The notes below the pieces were generated by a model. That model was not told where the DNA came from. It did not search any database and saw only the letters and a program-made list of their open reading frames with translations. From assembly GCA_041946685.1 (NCBI GenBank), contig JBHGAV010000014.1, positions 1-64,000 on the forward strand: a stretch of DNA of 64,000 bases. The letters are read 5' to 3'. Of this stretch, positions 1 to 7,011 are shown one piece after another. Source of the DNA: JBHGAV01 sp041946685 (lineage in GTDB: Bacteria; Acidobacteriota; Terriglobia; Bryobacterales; Bryobacteraceae). The translations under genes were made by a program, and so were the position numbers. The number at the start of each line of letters is the position of its first letter. The stretch's first letter is position 1.

Positions 1-53
1 GAGGTGCTAGCGGGAGCAATCCCGTGGGGGTTCAAGTCCCCCTCTCCGCACCA
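1..53 (+). tRNA. tRNA-Leu (anticodon GAG), 3' part only
   Basis: The window opens at the anticodon. GAG is followed by G37, the rest of the anticodon stem, a long class II variable arm (CGGGA-GCAA-TCCCG), a T-arm of five G-C pairs around TTCAAGT, the acceptor strand TCTCCGC, the discriminator A and an encoded CCA. The layout matches bacterial tRNA-Leu; the 5' half lies outside the window, so the acceptor 5' strand GCGGAGA is inferred. The gene is the integration target of the adjacent element, and its 3' end forms attL. Confidence 0.9.
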
Positions 54-1247
54 ATCTATCCCCTTGGGAACAAACGGCTTGGCCGCGTCCGTCTGGATCT
101 GTACAGGATTTGTACACGGGAAGAGGCTCGCGTACAGCCGGGTGATCCGCTCCTGCCGCCCCGTCGACCACTTGGCGTAGTGCTTGCGCACGATGTGCGG
201 GCTGATGCCGAGCACATCCGCCGCCTCCTGCTCCGTCCCCCCGTTGGAGAGAATCTCCGTCGCCAGGGTGTGCCGGAAGCGATGGGCGTGAGCCTTCACC
301 ACCCCCGACTTGCGGAACACCGCGGCCAGGGTGCGCTCGGCCACCCCCACCATGCACCGCCGGGTCATCGTCTCGGGATTCCAGAAGAAATGCGTCGGGG
401 CGCCCTGGACTCCGCGCGGCGCCGGCAGCACTTCCAGCGCCCATTCCAGATCGACCGGCACGGGGAGGTAGACCAGCCCGCCCGTCTTCTGCGTCCGCAC
501 CAGGATCTTCCCCTTGGAGACGCGATCCCGCCCGAGCGTCGCCACGTCGCTGACCCGCAGGCCGGTGTAGCGCAACAGCAGCACCATGGCCCGCGCCCGC
601 AACCGCTCATAAGCGCCCCGCCCGATCTGGTCCGCCGCGGCCAGGATCTGGGCTACCTGCTCCGGCGTATACGGCTCGACGGGCTGAGGCCGGGCGTTGG
701 TGGGCGCCTTGATCTTCTTGGCCGGGTTCTGCTCGGTCCAGCCGCGCTCCAGGCAGAAGGCGAAGAACTGCCGGAGGGTTTGCAGTTCCTTGGTGGCGGT
801 GGTCCGCGCCAGCTTCCGGCCCGCCCGGTACTGGTCCAGGGTTTCGACCGAAAGGTCCGCCACGTCCCGAATGCGTTTCCCCGCGAAGGCCGCCAGTTGG
901 TTCAGGACGTTTCGGTACTTCCGCAATGTGGACGGCTCCAGGTACGAGCAGTACTCGATGAAGGCGGCGATGGCCTCGGCCAGGGGCTTGGCCTTGGCGC
1001 CCGTCTCCCGCTTGGCCAGGCGGCGGTTCGCCCGCGCCCAATCCCGCGTCTTCATCGACTCGCGGATCACCCCGCCCTCGACCTCGCCGTAGACCCAGAT
1101 CGGACACGAACACCGCGTGTAGCCGATGCCCTTGGCCCGATGTGGGCACTCCGGCGTGTGACGGCGATAGAGGCTGAGCGGAGCGGCCACCTTGCCGCCG
1201 ATCTTACCACCTTCGCTGCCCGCCAAGAGCGTCCCCATCGTCGTCAT
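1..1247 (-). CDS. tyrosine recombinase / integrase (3' end beyond the window)
   Basis: A site-specific recombinase that would integrate and excise the element at tRNA-Leu. The ATG at 1247 overlaps the stop of the upstream HTH gene (ATGA) and follows a GGAGCGG ribosome site. An N-terminal CSCPIWV segment of a type common in acidobacterial integrases (about residues 45-51) is followed by a SAM-like core-binding domain and the catalytic domain: R231 in TGLRVSD, H322-x-x-R325 in HRFRH, and the nucleophile Y357 in HYAKW. The second catalytic His/Trp position appears to be Ile or shifted by one residue (LGISPH). The frame stays open through attL and antisense to the tRNA to the window edge. In the excised circle it would stop eight codons past the core (see findings). 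Confidence 0.93.
   Translation of the reverse strand, partial: MTTMGTLLAGSEGGKIGGKVAAPLSLYRRHTPECPHRAKGIGYTRCSCPIWVYGEVEGGVIRESMKTRDWARANRRLAKRETGAKAKPLAEAIAAFIEYCSYLEPSTLRKYRNVLNQLAAFAGKRIRDVADLSVETLDQYRAGRKLARTTATKELQTLRQFFAFCLERGWTEQNPAKKIKAPTNARPQPVEPYTPEQVAQILAAADQIGRGAYERLRARAMVLLLRYTGLRVSDVATLGRDRVSKGKILVRTQKTGGLVYLPVPVDLEWALEVLPAPRGVQGAPTHFFWNPETMTRRCMVGVAERTLAAVFRKSGVVKAHAHRFRHTLATEILSNGGTEQEAADVLGISPHIVRKHYAKWSTGRQERITRLYASLFPCTNPVQIQTDAAKPFVPKGIDWCGEGDLNPHGIAPAST
30..54. repeat. attL core of the integrative element
   Basis: This is a 25-bp direct repeat identical to 10323-10347. It covers the T-loop, 3' T-stem, acceptor strand and CCA of tRNA-Leu plus one A. The copies diverge at once on both sides (G versus A before, T versus C after). 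A duplicated tRNA 3' end next to a tyrosine recombinase gene is the classic mark of site-specific integration. Confidence 0.93.
100..116. promoter_or_regulatory. inverted repeat TGTACA-N5-TGTACA near attL
   Basis: TGTACAGGATTTGTACA lies 46 bp inside the left att core, within the end of the integrase gene. It shares TGTACAGGA with the palindrome at 10202-10219 near attR. It is a candidate arm-type integrase, excisionase or repressor site; the role is inferred from position and sequence only. Confidence 0.4.
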
Positions 1248-1486
1248 GCCGTCCGCTCCCGGTGGACCCGCCGCGCCACGCTCTCGGGAATTCGATAGGT
1301 CGTGTAGTCCCGCTTGCCGTCCCGCCGCCCGCTCTTGCCGATCTTCAACACGCCCGGTTGATCCTGGAACAGGCGCCGGATGGTGCTTTCGTCGAGCGAC
1401 CAAGCCTCCGCCAACTCCTTCACGGACAGATGCCGCTCCAGCGCGTCGGGTTCGGCGATGGCGAGTTGGGGGCGGTTGCGGATCAT
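1244..1486 (-). CDS. small helix-turn-helix protein, excisionase-like
   Basis: An 80-residue basic protein with an HTH-like segment VKELAEAWSLDESTIRRLFQ (about residues 22-41) and a beta-hairpin-like tail rich in basic residues. Its TGA overlaps the integrase ATG, so the two are translationally coupled. Small MerR/excisionase-like proteins upstream of integrases commonly control recombination direction, so a recombination directionality factor is the best guess. It could also be a plain repressor. The ribosome site is weak. Confidence 0.7.
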   Translation of the reverse strand: MIRNRPQLAIAEPDALERHLSVKELAEAWSLDESTIRRLFQDQPGVLKIGKSGRRDGKRDYTTYRIPESVARRVHRERTA

Positions 1487-1502
1487 GCGGTCTTGCGTTC
1501 AG

Positions 1503-1922
1503 CTACTGAAGGAAAAAGCCCCCTTCGAAGAACTCCCCGTAAGACTGGCTTGCCTTCGTCGCGTCCATCACTTCGGCAAACCTCGGGGACATCTGGTACA
1601 AGTGCCAGACGCGCCGGCCCGCTCGGAGCAGGTCTTCCGGGAACGAGCACAGCGCCAGGGGGCCGCGCGGCTTCGCCTTCCCGCTCAGCACGTCGCGCAA
1701 GTCTAACTCGGTGCCTTCGATCTGGAGGATGCGGCGCACCCTCATCTCCAGATCCTTGTCGGAGTCGCCCGGCGAGGACTGCCAGGGGATCACCCGGCAG
1801 CCGGTGCGTTTCTGGAGCCGCAGGAGCGTATCGAGCATACTCTTCCCAGATCCAGTACTCCGGCTCCCCGGCTTGGCGTTCGCGCCGGCCTTCTTCGTCC
1901 TGGTAGCGTGCTTACGCGGCAT
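1503..1922 (-). CDS. hypothetical protein of the element
   Basis: About 139 residues, not recognised. It has a very basic, low-complexity N-terminus (Lys/Arg/Ala/Ser-rich) and then a compact acidic-basic body with RVRRILQIEG and an aromatic C-terminus ending SYGEFFEGGFFLQ. The ATG at 1922 is chosen because it follows GAGGAGG at good spacing and overlaps the end of the minor-head-like gene by 11 bp, so it is probably co-transcribed with that gene. A TTG start 21 bp upstream is also possible. Context suggests a virion or DNA-binding accessory protein, without direct evidence. Confidence 0.6.
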   Translation of the reverse strand: MPRKHATRTKKAGANAKPGSRSTGSGKSMLDTLLRLQKRTGCRVIPWQSSPGDSDKDLEMRVRRILQIEGTELDLRDVLSGKAKPRGPLALCSFPEDLLRAGRRVWHLYQMSPRFAEVMDATKASQSYGEFFEGGFFLQ

Positions 1923-2745
1923 GCTTGCTCTCCTCCTCTTCAACCGGCTTCAGGCCGGCCAGCACCCACTGATGCCGGCAATTGAAGCCGCCGCAAGTGA
2001 CAAACACGTTCGGGATTTGCCCGTTGTCCATGCGGTCGATTTCCTCCCGCGTGTAAGTGCGATCGCTCTTCAGAAGCCGCTCGCAGAAGGGCCGCGTCAC
2101 CCGATCGTGCGGGCCTTCGTAACGAAACTGGAGCACGGCCTCAGGAAGATCCTCTTGGATCTTGCCGTAGCCCCGATCCGCCACCATGCGGTAGAAAGTG
2201 CTCATGGAGGTCGCCGCCAGGCCGGAACATTCCGAGATGGAGCGGTTGAACTGCTCCGTCAGTTCCAGAGTCAGCGTCGTGAAGTCGAGCCCGCCCACGC
2301 TGAACAGAGCTTGCCGCTTGGCGGCTTCCCCGGCCTTGGCAATCACGTCATCCAGCAGAGTCCCCGTCGAGATCTGCTGCGCGCCGAACGCCTGGAGATC
2401 GCGGGCGGTCCATCGAATCCGCGGCAGCGGTGTCTTCAGCTCCCGCCCGATCGCTTCCAGCGACTCTTGGAAGAATGGGATCTCTCTTGGGAATTGAGCA
2501 ACGAAGGCGTCTACCAGCCGGTCGTAGCCGAGCCGCTGCATCTCGGCCCGGAACAACGCGTCCAGCCGCCCCAAGGCTCGGATGTTGGCCGGGGTTGAGG
2601 CGATCTTGCCCTCTTCGTCGATCGCCAGGTCCCGCTGAAGCCGGCCCACAATCCGGGCCTGAACTTCGGCGAGGATCTGGCGCAAGCGTTCGGTGAACGC
2701 CCCGGTCGTGCGGTCGATGAAGCCGTCAATCGTGCCAGTCGGCAT
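1912..2745 (-). CDS. phage Mu F-like minor head / head-morphogenesis protein
   Basis: 277 residues. The start at 2745 is preceded by GAGGAG. The C-terminal third carries the pattern of Mu F/SPP1 gp7-like minor head proteins: D-x-VTRPFC, then DNGQIPNVFVTCGGFNCRHQWV, where the Cys and His residues could bind a metal. In phages such proteins join the portal vertex and act in capsid assembly or DNA ejection. Here no portal or capsid gene is nearby, so it is either a remnant or a satellite protein that works with a helper phage. Stop and next start overlap (1912-1922). Family call moderate; role inferred. Confidence 0.65.
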   Translation of the reverse strand: MPTGTIDGFIDRTTGAFTERLRQILAEVQARIVGRLQRDLAIDEEGKIASTPANIRALGRLDALFRAEMQRLGYDRLVDAFVAQFPREIPFFQESLEAIGRELKTPLPRIRWTARDLQAFGAQQISTGTLLDDVIAKAGEAAKRQALFSVGGLDFTTLTLELTEQFNRSISECSGLAATSMSTFYRMVADRGYGKIQEDLPEAVLQFRYEGPHDRVTRPFCERLLKSDRTYTREEIDRMDNGQIPNVFVTCGGFNCRHQWVLAGLKPVEEEESKHAA

Positions 2746-2759
2746 GTCGCTCTCCTCGA

Positions 2760-4058
2760 TCAGATGATTGCCGGAAGCTCCGCAACCAGCGGATGCCCGG
2801 AACGTTCCGGGCAGCGAACCGGCTCGCCGGACGCTTCCGGCGCCGGCTCGGGCCGTGTTTGCGGGATGGTCCACAGGAAGATCCTTGCCCCGTCCACCGA
2901 CTTCTGCCTGTGCGGGGGCCAATCGCCCATGTCGTGCCAGCAGGAAACGATACGGGCGCCGGGCTTCAATTCCCGGAGCAGCTTCGGGCAGAGCTTCCGG
3001 TTGACGGGAGGCAAGAGGAACAGAGCGACCACGGTCGCCTCGCGGATGTCCGCTTCAAAAAGATCCTCCTCGCGGAATGCGACCAGAGCGGTGACGCCGG
3101 CTCTGCGGGCGTTTTCGTGGGACTCGGCGATGCGTTGCGGGTCAATGTCGATGCCTACTCCGCGGGCGCCGAACTGCTTGGCGGCGGCAATCACCACGCG
3201 GCCATCCCCGCAGCCCAGGTCGTAGACCACATCGCCCTTCCTCACGCCCGCCAGCTTCAGCATGGCCGTGACCGCCCGCTCCGAGGCCGGCTCCCACGAT
3301 ACGTCCGGCTGACGCTTGGGCGCGAAGTATGGCTGGCAGGCAACCGGCTCCGCTGGAGCTTTAGGCGCCGGTTCCAGCCGCAACAGGTAGCGCCGCATGA
3401 TCGCCGCAAAATCCCGCCAGGCCGAATCCCAGGCGCGCTCGGTGGTCTTTACCGCTTGCTCCACTGTAGCTCCCCGCTCCAAGGCCAACCGGCCTGTGAG
3501 CCTGGCAGCTTCCCAGGCGGTTCGGAGGGCAAATCCTTCCAGTTGTTCGGCGACCCAACGTTGACGGAAAGTCCACTCCCCGCGAAAATCGGGATCGGCA
3601 GCCAGGCTGCGCAGGTGAGCAGCCTGCCTGATCCGTAACGGGTCCGGGCCGAATTTTCGAATCACCCAGTCGTGGAGGTCTGCCATGAGGTGGCACGCGA
3701 TTGTCCCTACCCCTGGTTCAAACTTCAGCACCCGCAGACAGCCGAGAGCATCCTGCGGCTTCGTCCCCTGGACGATGCCGTCCAGGAAGTCGAGCAGGTT
3801 GATAGGCAGGTCCGCGTTCTCGTGGTCTGGCCCGCCCGCGTGACGCAGAATCATGTCAAAGCCCCTGGCGCACACGTTCTTCCGTCCGGCCTCGCGGCAC
3901 TTTCGGACTGAGATGGTGACGACTCGCGCGTGCGGCGACTTCGCGGGATGCCCCTCAACGCTGGCAGACTTCGAGGCAGCACCGCTGCGCTGGAGAAGCT
4001 CCTGGCCTTGGGACGCGATGTGGAACAGGCCAGCGATAATTTGCGCGCGATCGGACAT
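2760..4058 (-). CDS. SAM-dependent methyltransferase fused to an unknown N-terminal domain
   Basis: 432 residues. The C-terminal part (about 245-390) is a class I methyltransferase: motif I DLGCGDGR at 280-287, the acidic GVGIDIDP loop near 300-307, then motif IV/post-motif segments LFLLPP and GARIVSCWHDMGDWPP. It resembles lysine- or small-molecule-type methyltransferases rather than a DNA methylase, because no DPPY/NPPY motif is seen. The N-terminal 230 residues are helical, charged and unrecognised. The tail after residue 400 is rich in Pro, Glu and Arg. It sits 14 bp upstream of the minor-head-like gene. The substrate is unknown. The ATG at 4058 has a poor ribosome site, so an internal start (for example Met69) is possible. 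Confidence 0.7.
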   Translation of the reverse strand: MSDRAQIIAGLFHIASQGQELLQRSGAASKSASVEGHPAKSPHARVVTISVRKCREAGRKNVCARGFDMILRHAGGPDHENADLPINLLDFLDGIVQGTKPQDALGCLRVLKFEPGVGTIACHLMADLHDWVIRKFGPDPLRIRQAAHLRSLAADPDFRGEWTFRQRWVAEQLEGFALRTAWEAARLTGRLALERGATVEQAVKTTERAWDSAWRDFAAIMRRYLLRLEPAPKAPAEPVACQPYFAPKRQPDVSWEPASERAVTAMLKLAGVRKGDVVYDLGCGDGRVVIAAAKQFGARGVGIDIDPQRIAESHENARRAGVTALVAFREEDLFEADIREATVVALFLLPPVNRKLCPKLLRELKPGARIVSCWHDMGDWPPHRQKSVDGARIFLWTIPQTRPEPAPEASGEPVRCPERSGHPLVAELPAII

Positions 4059-4422
4059 GCGAACTCACGAACAGTCCTCACGGCCAGGCCGTGAGCAGAG
4101 GAGGAAATCTCAGCGCGGCGGGCATCCAGGAGACGGCATTCGACCCCGCAAGGGGCAAACGACATCCCGCCAGACGCCCGCCGCGGGCGCGCCAGACAAC
4201 CGCCAACGGGTGATTGGCCGTCATCCAGCCCGCGAACCGGAGAGCCTGCCAGGCACGGGGAGGAGAAGCCCGGCGCCGAGGCTACTTCCGATAATCTGCC
4301 ATTATGTAAACTCTTTGGTGTTGTCTTTACAACAAGTTAGCTTTTCCACGCGCCCCGGAGTAAGTCAACCCCAATGGGTAGTGGTCGAACGGGGCGAACG
4401 CCGGGCGAAAACGGCCTCGCCA
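4059..4422 (-). other. noncoding leader with strong hairpins upstream of the methyltransferase operon
   Basis: No convincing gene is present. On the minus strand it would be the 5' leader of the methyltransferase gene. It holds CTCACGGCC-A-GGCCGTGAG (4077-4095, 19 bp from the start codon) and a 10-bp stem CGCGGCGGGC (4114-4123) paired with GCCCGCCGCG (4176-4185), which encloses CCCC-GCAA-GGGG (4144-4155). An AT-rich patch with TTGTAA and CATAAT-like elements at about 4295-4335 could be the promoter. Folding is predicted by eye; function is unknown. Confidence 0.4.
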
Positions 4423-4707
4423 TCACGCGCCCGGATCCCCCCGCCGCGAACGTGTCCCGATGGCCGTGATGACCCGCCGTTGTTCGCTCGGCAACTTGTC
4501 GATGAGCAAGTCCAGTCCCTCTGCGATCAACCGCCAGGCAGGGCGCCCGGTCAACGCGACCAGAACCGCCAGGCGTTTGCGGTGTGACGGGTGCATGTTG
4601 ATGGTCAACTTCGGCCAATGGCTGATGGCCTCCGGGGTTCCATCGGCCCGTTGTCCCGCGGGTGGCCGGCCCGGACCCCGCGCTTTCGGCTTCTCGGTCT
4701 GTGACAT
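4423..4707 (-). CDS. small ribbon-helix-helix-like DNA-binding protein
   Basis: 94 residues from the ATG at 4707. A Pro/Gly/Arg-rich N-terminus (GPGRPPAGQRADG) leads to a strand-helix-helix-like segment, KLTINMHPSHRKRLAVLVAL followed by RPAWRLIAEGLDLLIDKL, typical in outline of CopG/ParG-like regulators. A perfect TATAAT on the minus strand (4721-4726) lies just upstream, which rules out the upstream ATG at 4722. It is divergent from the plus-strand pair at 4810-5361 and is a plausible autorepressor or partition-type regulator. Family assignment tentative. Confidence 0.55.
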   Translation of the reverse strand: MSQTEKPKARGPGRPPAGQRADGTPEAISHWPKLTINMHPSHRKRLAVLVALTGRPAWRLIAEGLDLLIDKLPSEQRRVITAIGTRSRRGDPGA

Positions 4708-4762
4708 GGTGTCCCGCCTCATTATACTCCGACATCCGGCAAATTGCTTGAAAAAATACTTA

Positions 4763-4791
4763 TTGACGTATAAAATGTTTTCCCGTATGAT
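4763..4791 (+). promoter_or_regulatory. sigma-70 promoter for the 4810-5361 gene pair
   Basis: TTGACG (4763-4768) and TATGAT (4786-4791) are separated by exactly 17 bp in an AT-rich island within otherwise GC-rich DNA. GGAGGA (4798-4803) and the ATG at 4810 follow. The transcription start would be close to 4798, so the leader would be only about a dozen bases. Confidence 0.75.
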
Positions 4792-4809
4792 TTCCTTGGA
4801 GGAAGATCA

Positions 4810-5049
4810 ATGGCACAATTGCACAGCCAATCATCGAAACCACTGAGGCCGCTCAGGCCCATGAGCGCTCACCGCTTCATTCACGTCCTGCTCGACACCC
4901 TCGAAGACCTGTACCGCTATGAAGTCGAGCCCGCCGCCCGCGCTACAGCGGAGTGCGGAGGTCCCGTCAACGATCCGTACCGGGTCCACGCCCGGAAGGT
5001 CCAGCGCGTCCTGATCTACGGCAGGCGGATGCGCCCGCGCTGGTGCTGA
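4810..5049 (+). CDS. small hypothetical protein
   Basis: 79 residues, basic, with a helical middle (RFIHVLLDTLEDLYRYEVEP) and a basic C-terminus ending RRMRPRWC. It follows a strong promoter and a GGAGGA ribosome site and is the first gene of the only plus-strand unit in the element. It is not recognised. Its position opposite a likely repressor suggests an early-expressed regulatory or immunity-region gene, but nothing in the sequence identifies a function. Confidence 0.6.
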   Translation: MAQLHSQSSKPLRPLRPMSAHRFIHVLLDTLEDLYRYEVEPAARATAECGGPVNDPYRVHARKVQRVLIYGRRMRPRWC

Positions 5050-5055
5050 CGATCA

Positions 5056-5361
5056 ATGCCGCCCACCTGCCCCCACTCGAACCGCGGCCCGCTCAAGCCG
5101 CCGTACGTTTTCGCGTTGGATGACCTCAGCCCGGAGGCGAGGGCCTGCCTCGCCTCCCTCCCCGTCAAACAGCGGATCGTCTGGAGCTTCCGCTACCTGG
5201 AGGGCAGGCTCATGCCCGTGGTCGCGGACATCATGGACCTGGACGAATCGCACGCCTGGGATCTCCACGATGCTGCGGTCAACGCGATCCGCGAGGCCAT
5301 CACCTCCGTAGACGCTCCCCTGTCCTTCCGCGCCCGTCCGTGGCGCCCTCCCCAGGATTAA
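5056..5361 (+). CDS. sigma-70 region 4-like protein
   Basis: 101 residues, starting 6 bp after the preceding stop. The central segment SLPVKQRIVWSFRYLEGRLM then VVADIMDLDESHAWDLHDAA has the layout of sigma region 4: a leading LP-x-KQR helix followed by a helix-turn-helix. No region 2 is present, so it cannot act alone as a sigma factor. It may be a phage-type transcription activator or sigma-like accessory protein. The match is by pattern only. Confidence 0.5.
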   Translation: MPPTCPHSNRGPLKPPYVFALDDLSPEARACLASLPVKQRIVWSFRYLEGRLMPVVADIMDLDESHAWDLHDAAVNAIREAITSVDAPLSFRARPWRPPQD

Positions 5362-5374
5362 CAAGCCCACCCCG

Positions 5375-5408
5375 AAAAAGACCCTGGCCGGAACCGGACC
5401 GGCCAGGG
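5375..5408 (-). terminator. intrinsic terminator for the 6996-5456 minus-strand operon
   Basis: A perfect 10-bp stem CCCTGGCCGG (5382-5391) and CCGGCCAGGG (5399-5408) with a 7-nt loop is followed on the minus strand by TCTTTTTC (5374-5381). It lies between convergent genes 5056-5361 and 5456-5713. On the plus strand there is no T-tract, so it should act mainly on minus-strand transcripts. Confidence 0.8.
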
Positions 5409-5455
5409 CGAGGTTTACACGTCTAGGAGAGTGTGACCCATGGGCGCAAATCGTT

Positions 5456-5713
5456 TCAACTCGCCAGGGCGCGCAGCTTCCGCAAAATCGTGGAAAGCTT
5501 CTCGGGCGGCAGCCCGGGGCGAATCTCTTCGAGGGTGACAGGCGGCTCGGGCTCTGCGGCCTTGGCTGCCGCCTCCAGCCTCTTCTGGCGTATGCCCTCG
5601 ATGAGTTTTTGTTCCGCATCGGTCGGTTCGATCGCGCCCTGATTCCTGAGAGTCCGAAGGAGGCTCTCCTCTTCGGCGCTCAACTCAAACTTGGTTTTGG
5701 CCTGCTCGCTCAC
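5456..5713 (-). CDS. small acidic hypothetical protein
   Basis: 85 residues from a GTG whose GTGA overlaps the stop of the upstream gene. It is predicted almost entirely helical with many Glu, Lys and Leu, and has a Pro-rich turn (PEPPVTLEEIRPGLPPEKL). Last gene of the minus-strand operon before the terminator at 5375-5408. Not recognised. Confidence 0.55.
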   Translation of the reverse strand: MSEQAKTKFELSAEEESLLRTLRNQGAIEPTDAEQKLIEGIRQKRLEAAAKAAEPEPPVTLEEIRPGLPPEKLSTILRKLRALAS

Positions 5714-5907
5714 TTCGATTTCCTCGCTTTCTTTGGCGGGTTCAGTCGCCGCAGCGCCCCAACTAACTCGCGCTTGCGGCGCTGAAACTCCTCTTCTCTC
5801 GCGCGGTCTTGGGCGCGCATGGCACGGACAAGTGCGGCTTCCTCAGGCGAGAGCCGCATGGTGATGGCGCGCTCACCTTCCGACGACTTCGAGCCTTCTC
5901 TCGGCAT
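5710..5907 (-). CDS. small basic hypothetical protein
   Basis: 65 residues. The ATG at 5907 is chosen because GGAG precedes it. It contains RLSPEEAALVRAMRAQDRAREEEFQRRKREL, a long charged helix, and ends in a Lys/Arg-rich tail. It overlaps the end of the terminase-small-like gene by 35 bp and the next gene by 4 bp, a compact phage-like arrangement. The RITMRLSPEE segment may be a ribbon-helix-helix or a short coiled coil. Function unknown. Confidence 0.5.
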   Translation of the reverse strand: MPREGSKSSEGERAITMRLSPEEAALVRAMRAQDRAREEEFQRRKRELVGALRRLNPPKKARKSK

Positions 5908-6325
5908 TCTGCTGGTCTCCTTCTGGCGTGTACAAAGTGAACGTCGCTCCAACGATTCGTGGTCCCATCGGCTGCTCGCGGAGCCCGGCGAGGTCCGCCG
6001 CGGCCTCAAGTAGCTGTCTGGCTTCCCCGATCGCTCGAATCGCCGCCAGGTAGTTTCGCTGCCCTTCTGCTGCGTTTAAGATGGCGATCACCCGCCCGCG
6101 CAGTTGCTCGAACTCCTGGAGAACCCGTTCGCCGCTCAATCGCTGCCGGCCCTGGTCAGCCTGCTCGACCGCCTGCCGGATGTGGCTCCGGTGTCGCGCC
6201 ACCGCGTCCTTGGTGGCGCGGAATTGTCGCGCTATGTCGCGGAATGATGCGCCACCGATCAGCGCTGCATCAATCGCGGCCCGCCGCTCGGGATCGCCAG
6301 AACAGATCGAACAGGCACGGGCCAA
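5873..6325 (-). CDS. HTH protein resembling a phage terminase small subunit
   Basis: 150 residues. The TTG start at 6325 is supported by GAGGAGG six bases upstream. The N-terminal HTH (ALIGGASFRDIARQF then KDAVARHRSHIRQ) follows a CSIC pair that may bind zinc with neighbouring residues. A helical middle and a beta tail (GATFTLYTPEG) follow. HTH plus oligomerising helix is the plan of terminase small subunits, which choose the packaging site. No large subunit is found nearby, so it could redirect a helper phage's packaging or be an unrelated regulator. Tentative. Confidence 0.5.
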   Translation of the reverse strand: MARACSICSGDPERRAAIDAALIGGASFRDIARQFRATKDAVARHRSHIRQAVEQADQGRQRLSGERVLQEFEQLRGRVIAILNAAEGQRNYLAAIRAIGEARQLLEAAADLAGLREQPMGPRIVGATFTLYTPEGDQQNAERRLEVVGR

Positions 6326-6369
6326 GGGCTACCTCCTCAGGGGCGCGGATCGACGGGCTGGCGCCGGCA

Positions 6370-6996
6370 TCAGCCGAGAGACATCCTGAGATCCCCGGAG
6401 TGCTTTTCGCGGAACTCGCGCAAGCGGGCCTCGGCGTCGTCCCTGACGCGGATCGCCCGAGCTTTGGCCTCTGCCGCAGCCCGCTGCTGCTGGACGTGTG
6501 GAGCGTCATGGACCTGGACCACCGCTGGCCCGAGCCCGGCGCCTGCGAGCTTCGCGGTCCACTGCGCCTCCGCGACCGCGGCCTCGCACTCCATGAGCGC
6601 TGCTCGCTGGTAGTCCACCAGCGCCTCAGCCTGCTGCGCCAGCAGCGCGGCCTCGCGCCCGCGATACAGCGCTGCGGTATAGCACTTGGACATCCAGATC
6701 TGCTGCCGAAGTAACCCGTCAGCATAGGTAGCAGCGGTGATGGGGTATTGCGGTTTCGGTGACGCAAAGGCTGTCACGATCTGATCGAAGACCTCTCCAA
6801 GCGCCTTTTCGCACTCCCGCGATGACTCCAGCAGCCGGGCGTTCAGGGTCTTGATCGCCCGCCCGAGCAGATCGTCTCTCTCTCTCGCCGCCTTCGCCGC
6901 GGCCTCGGCCCGGCGTAGCTCCGCTCGCGCGCTCTCCACGCCTGCCTCTAGCTCGGCGATGGTGGGCGCCGTCTCACAGCCTGGCATGGTACCCAT
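6370..6996 (-). CDS. coiled-coil hypothetical protein
   Basis: 208 residues from the ATG at 6996, which has GGGAGGG upstream. Two long Ala/Glu/Arg-rich helices (about residues 15-70 and 110-200) are predicted coiled coils, with a short ordered segment ASPKPQYPITAATYADGLLRQQIW between them. It is followed 44 bp later by the terminase-small-like gene. It could be a scaffold or structural protein. No family is recognised. Confidence 0.5.
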   Translation of the reverse strand: MGTMPGCETAPTIAELEAGVESARAELRRAEAAAKAARERDDLLGRAIKTLNARLLESSRECEKALGEVFDQIVTAFASPKPQYPITAATYADGLLRQQIWMSKCYTAALYRGREAALLAQQAEALVDYQRAALMECEAAVAEAQWTAKLAGAGLGPAVVQVHDAPHVQQQRAAAEAKARAIRVRDDAEARLREFREKHSGDLRMSLG

Positions 6997-7011
6997 CACT
7001 CAGTGCCCTCC

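Noticed and set aside
7..444. Minus-strand open frame ending GGLEPPRDCSR
   Set aside because: It is the usual spurious frame antisense to a tRNA-Leu 3' end and runs in another frame through the integrase catalytic domain.
24..1298. Long plus-strand open frame of 424 codons
   Set aside because: It lies opposite the integrase and its HTH partner, has low-complexity composition and no recognisable domain; a GC-rich shadow frame.
2760..4058. DNA methyltransferase of a restriction-modification system
   Set aside because: No DPPY/NPPY or PCQ motif and no nuclease gene nearby; the motif I form fits protein or small-molecule methylases.
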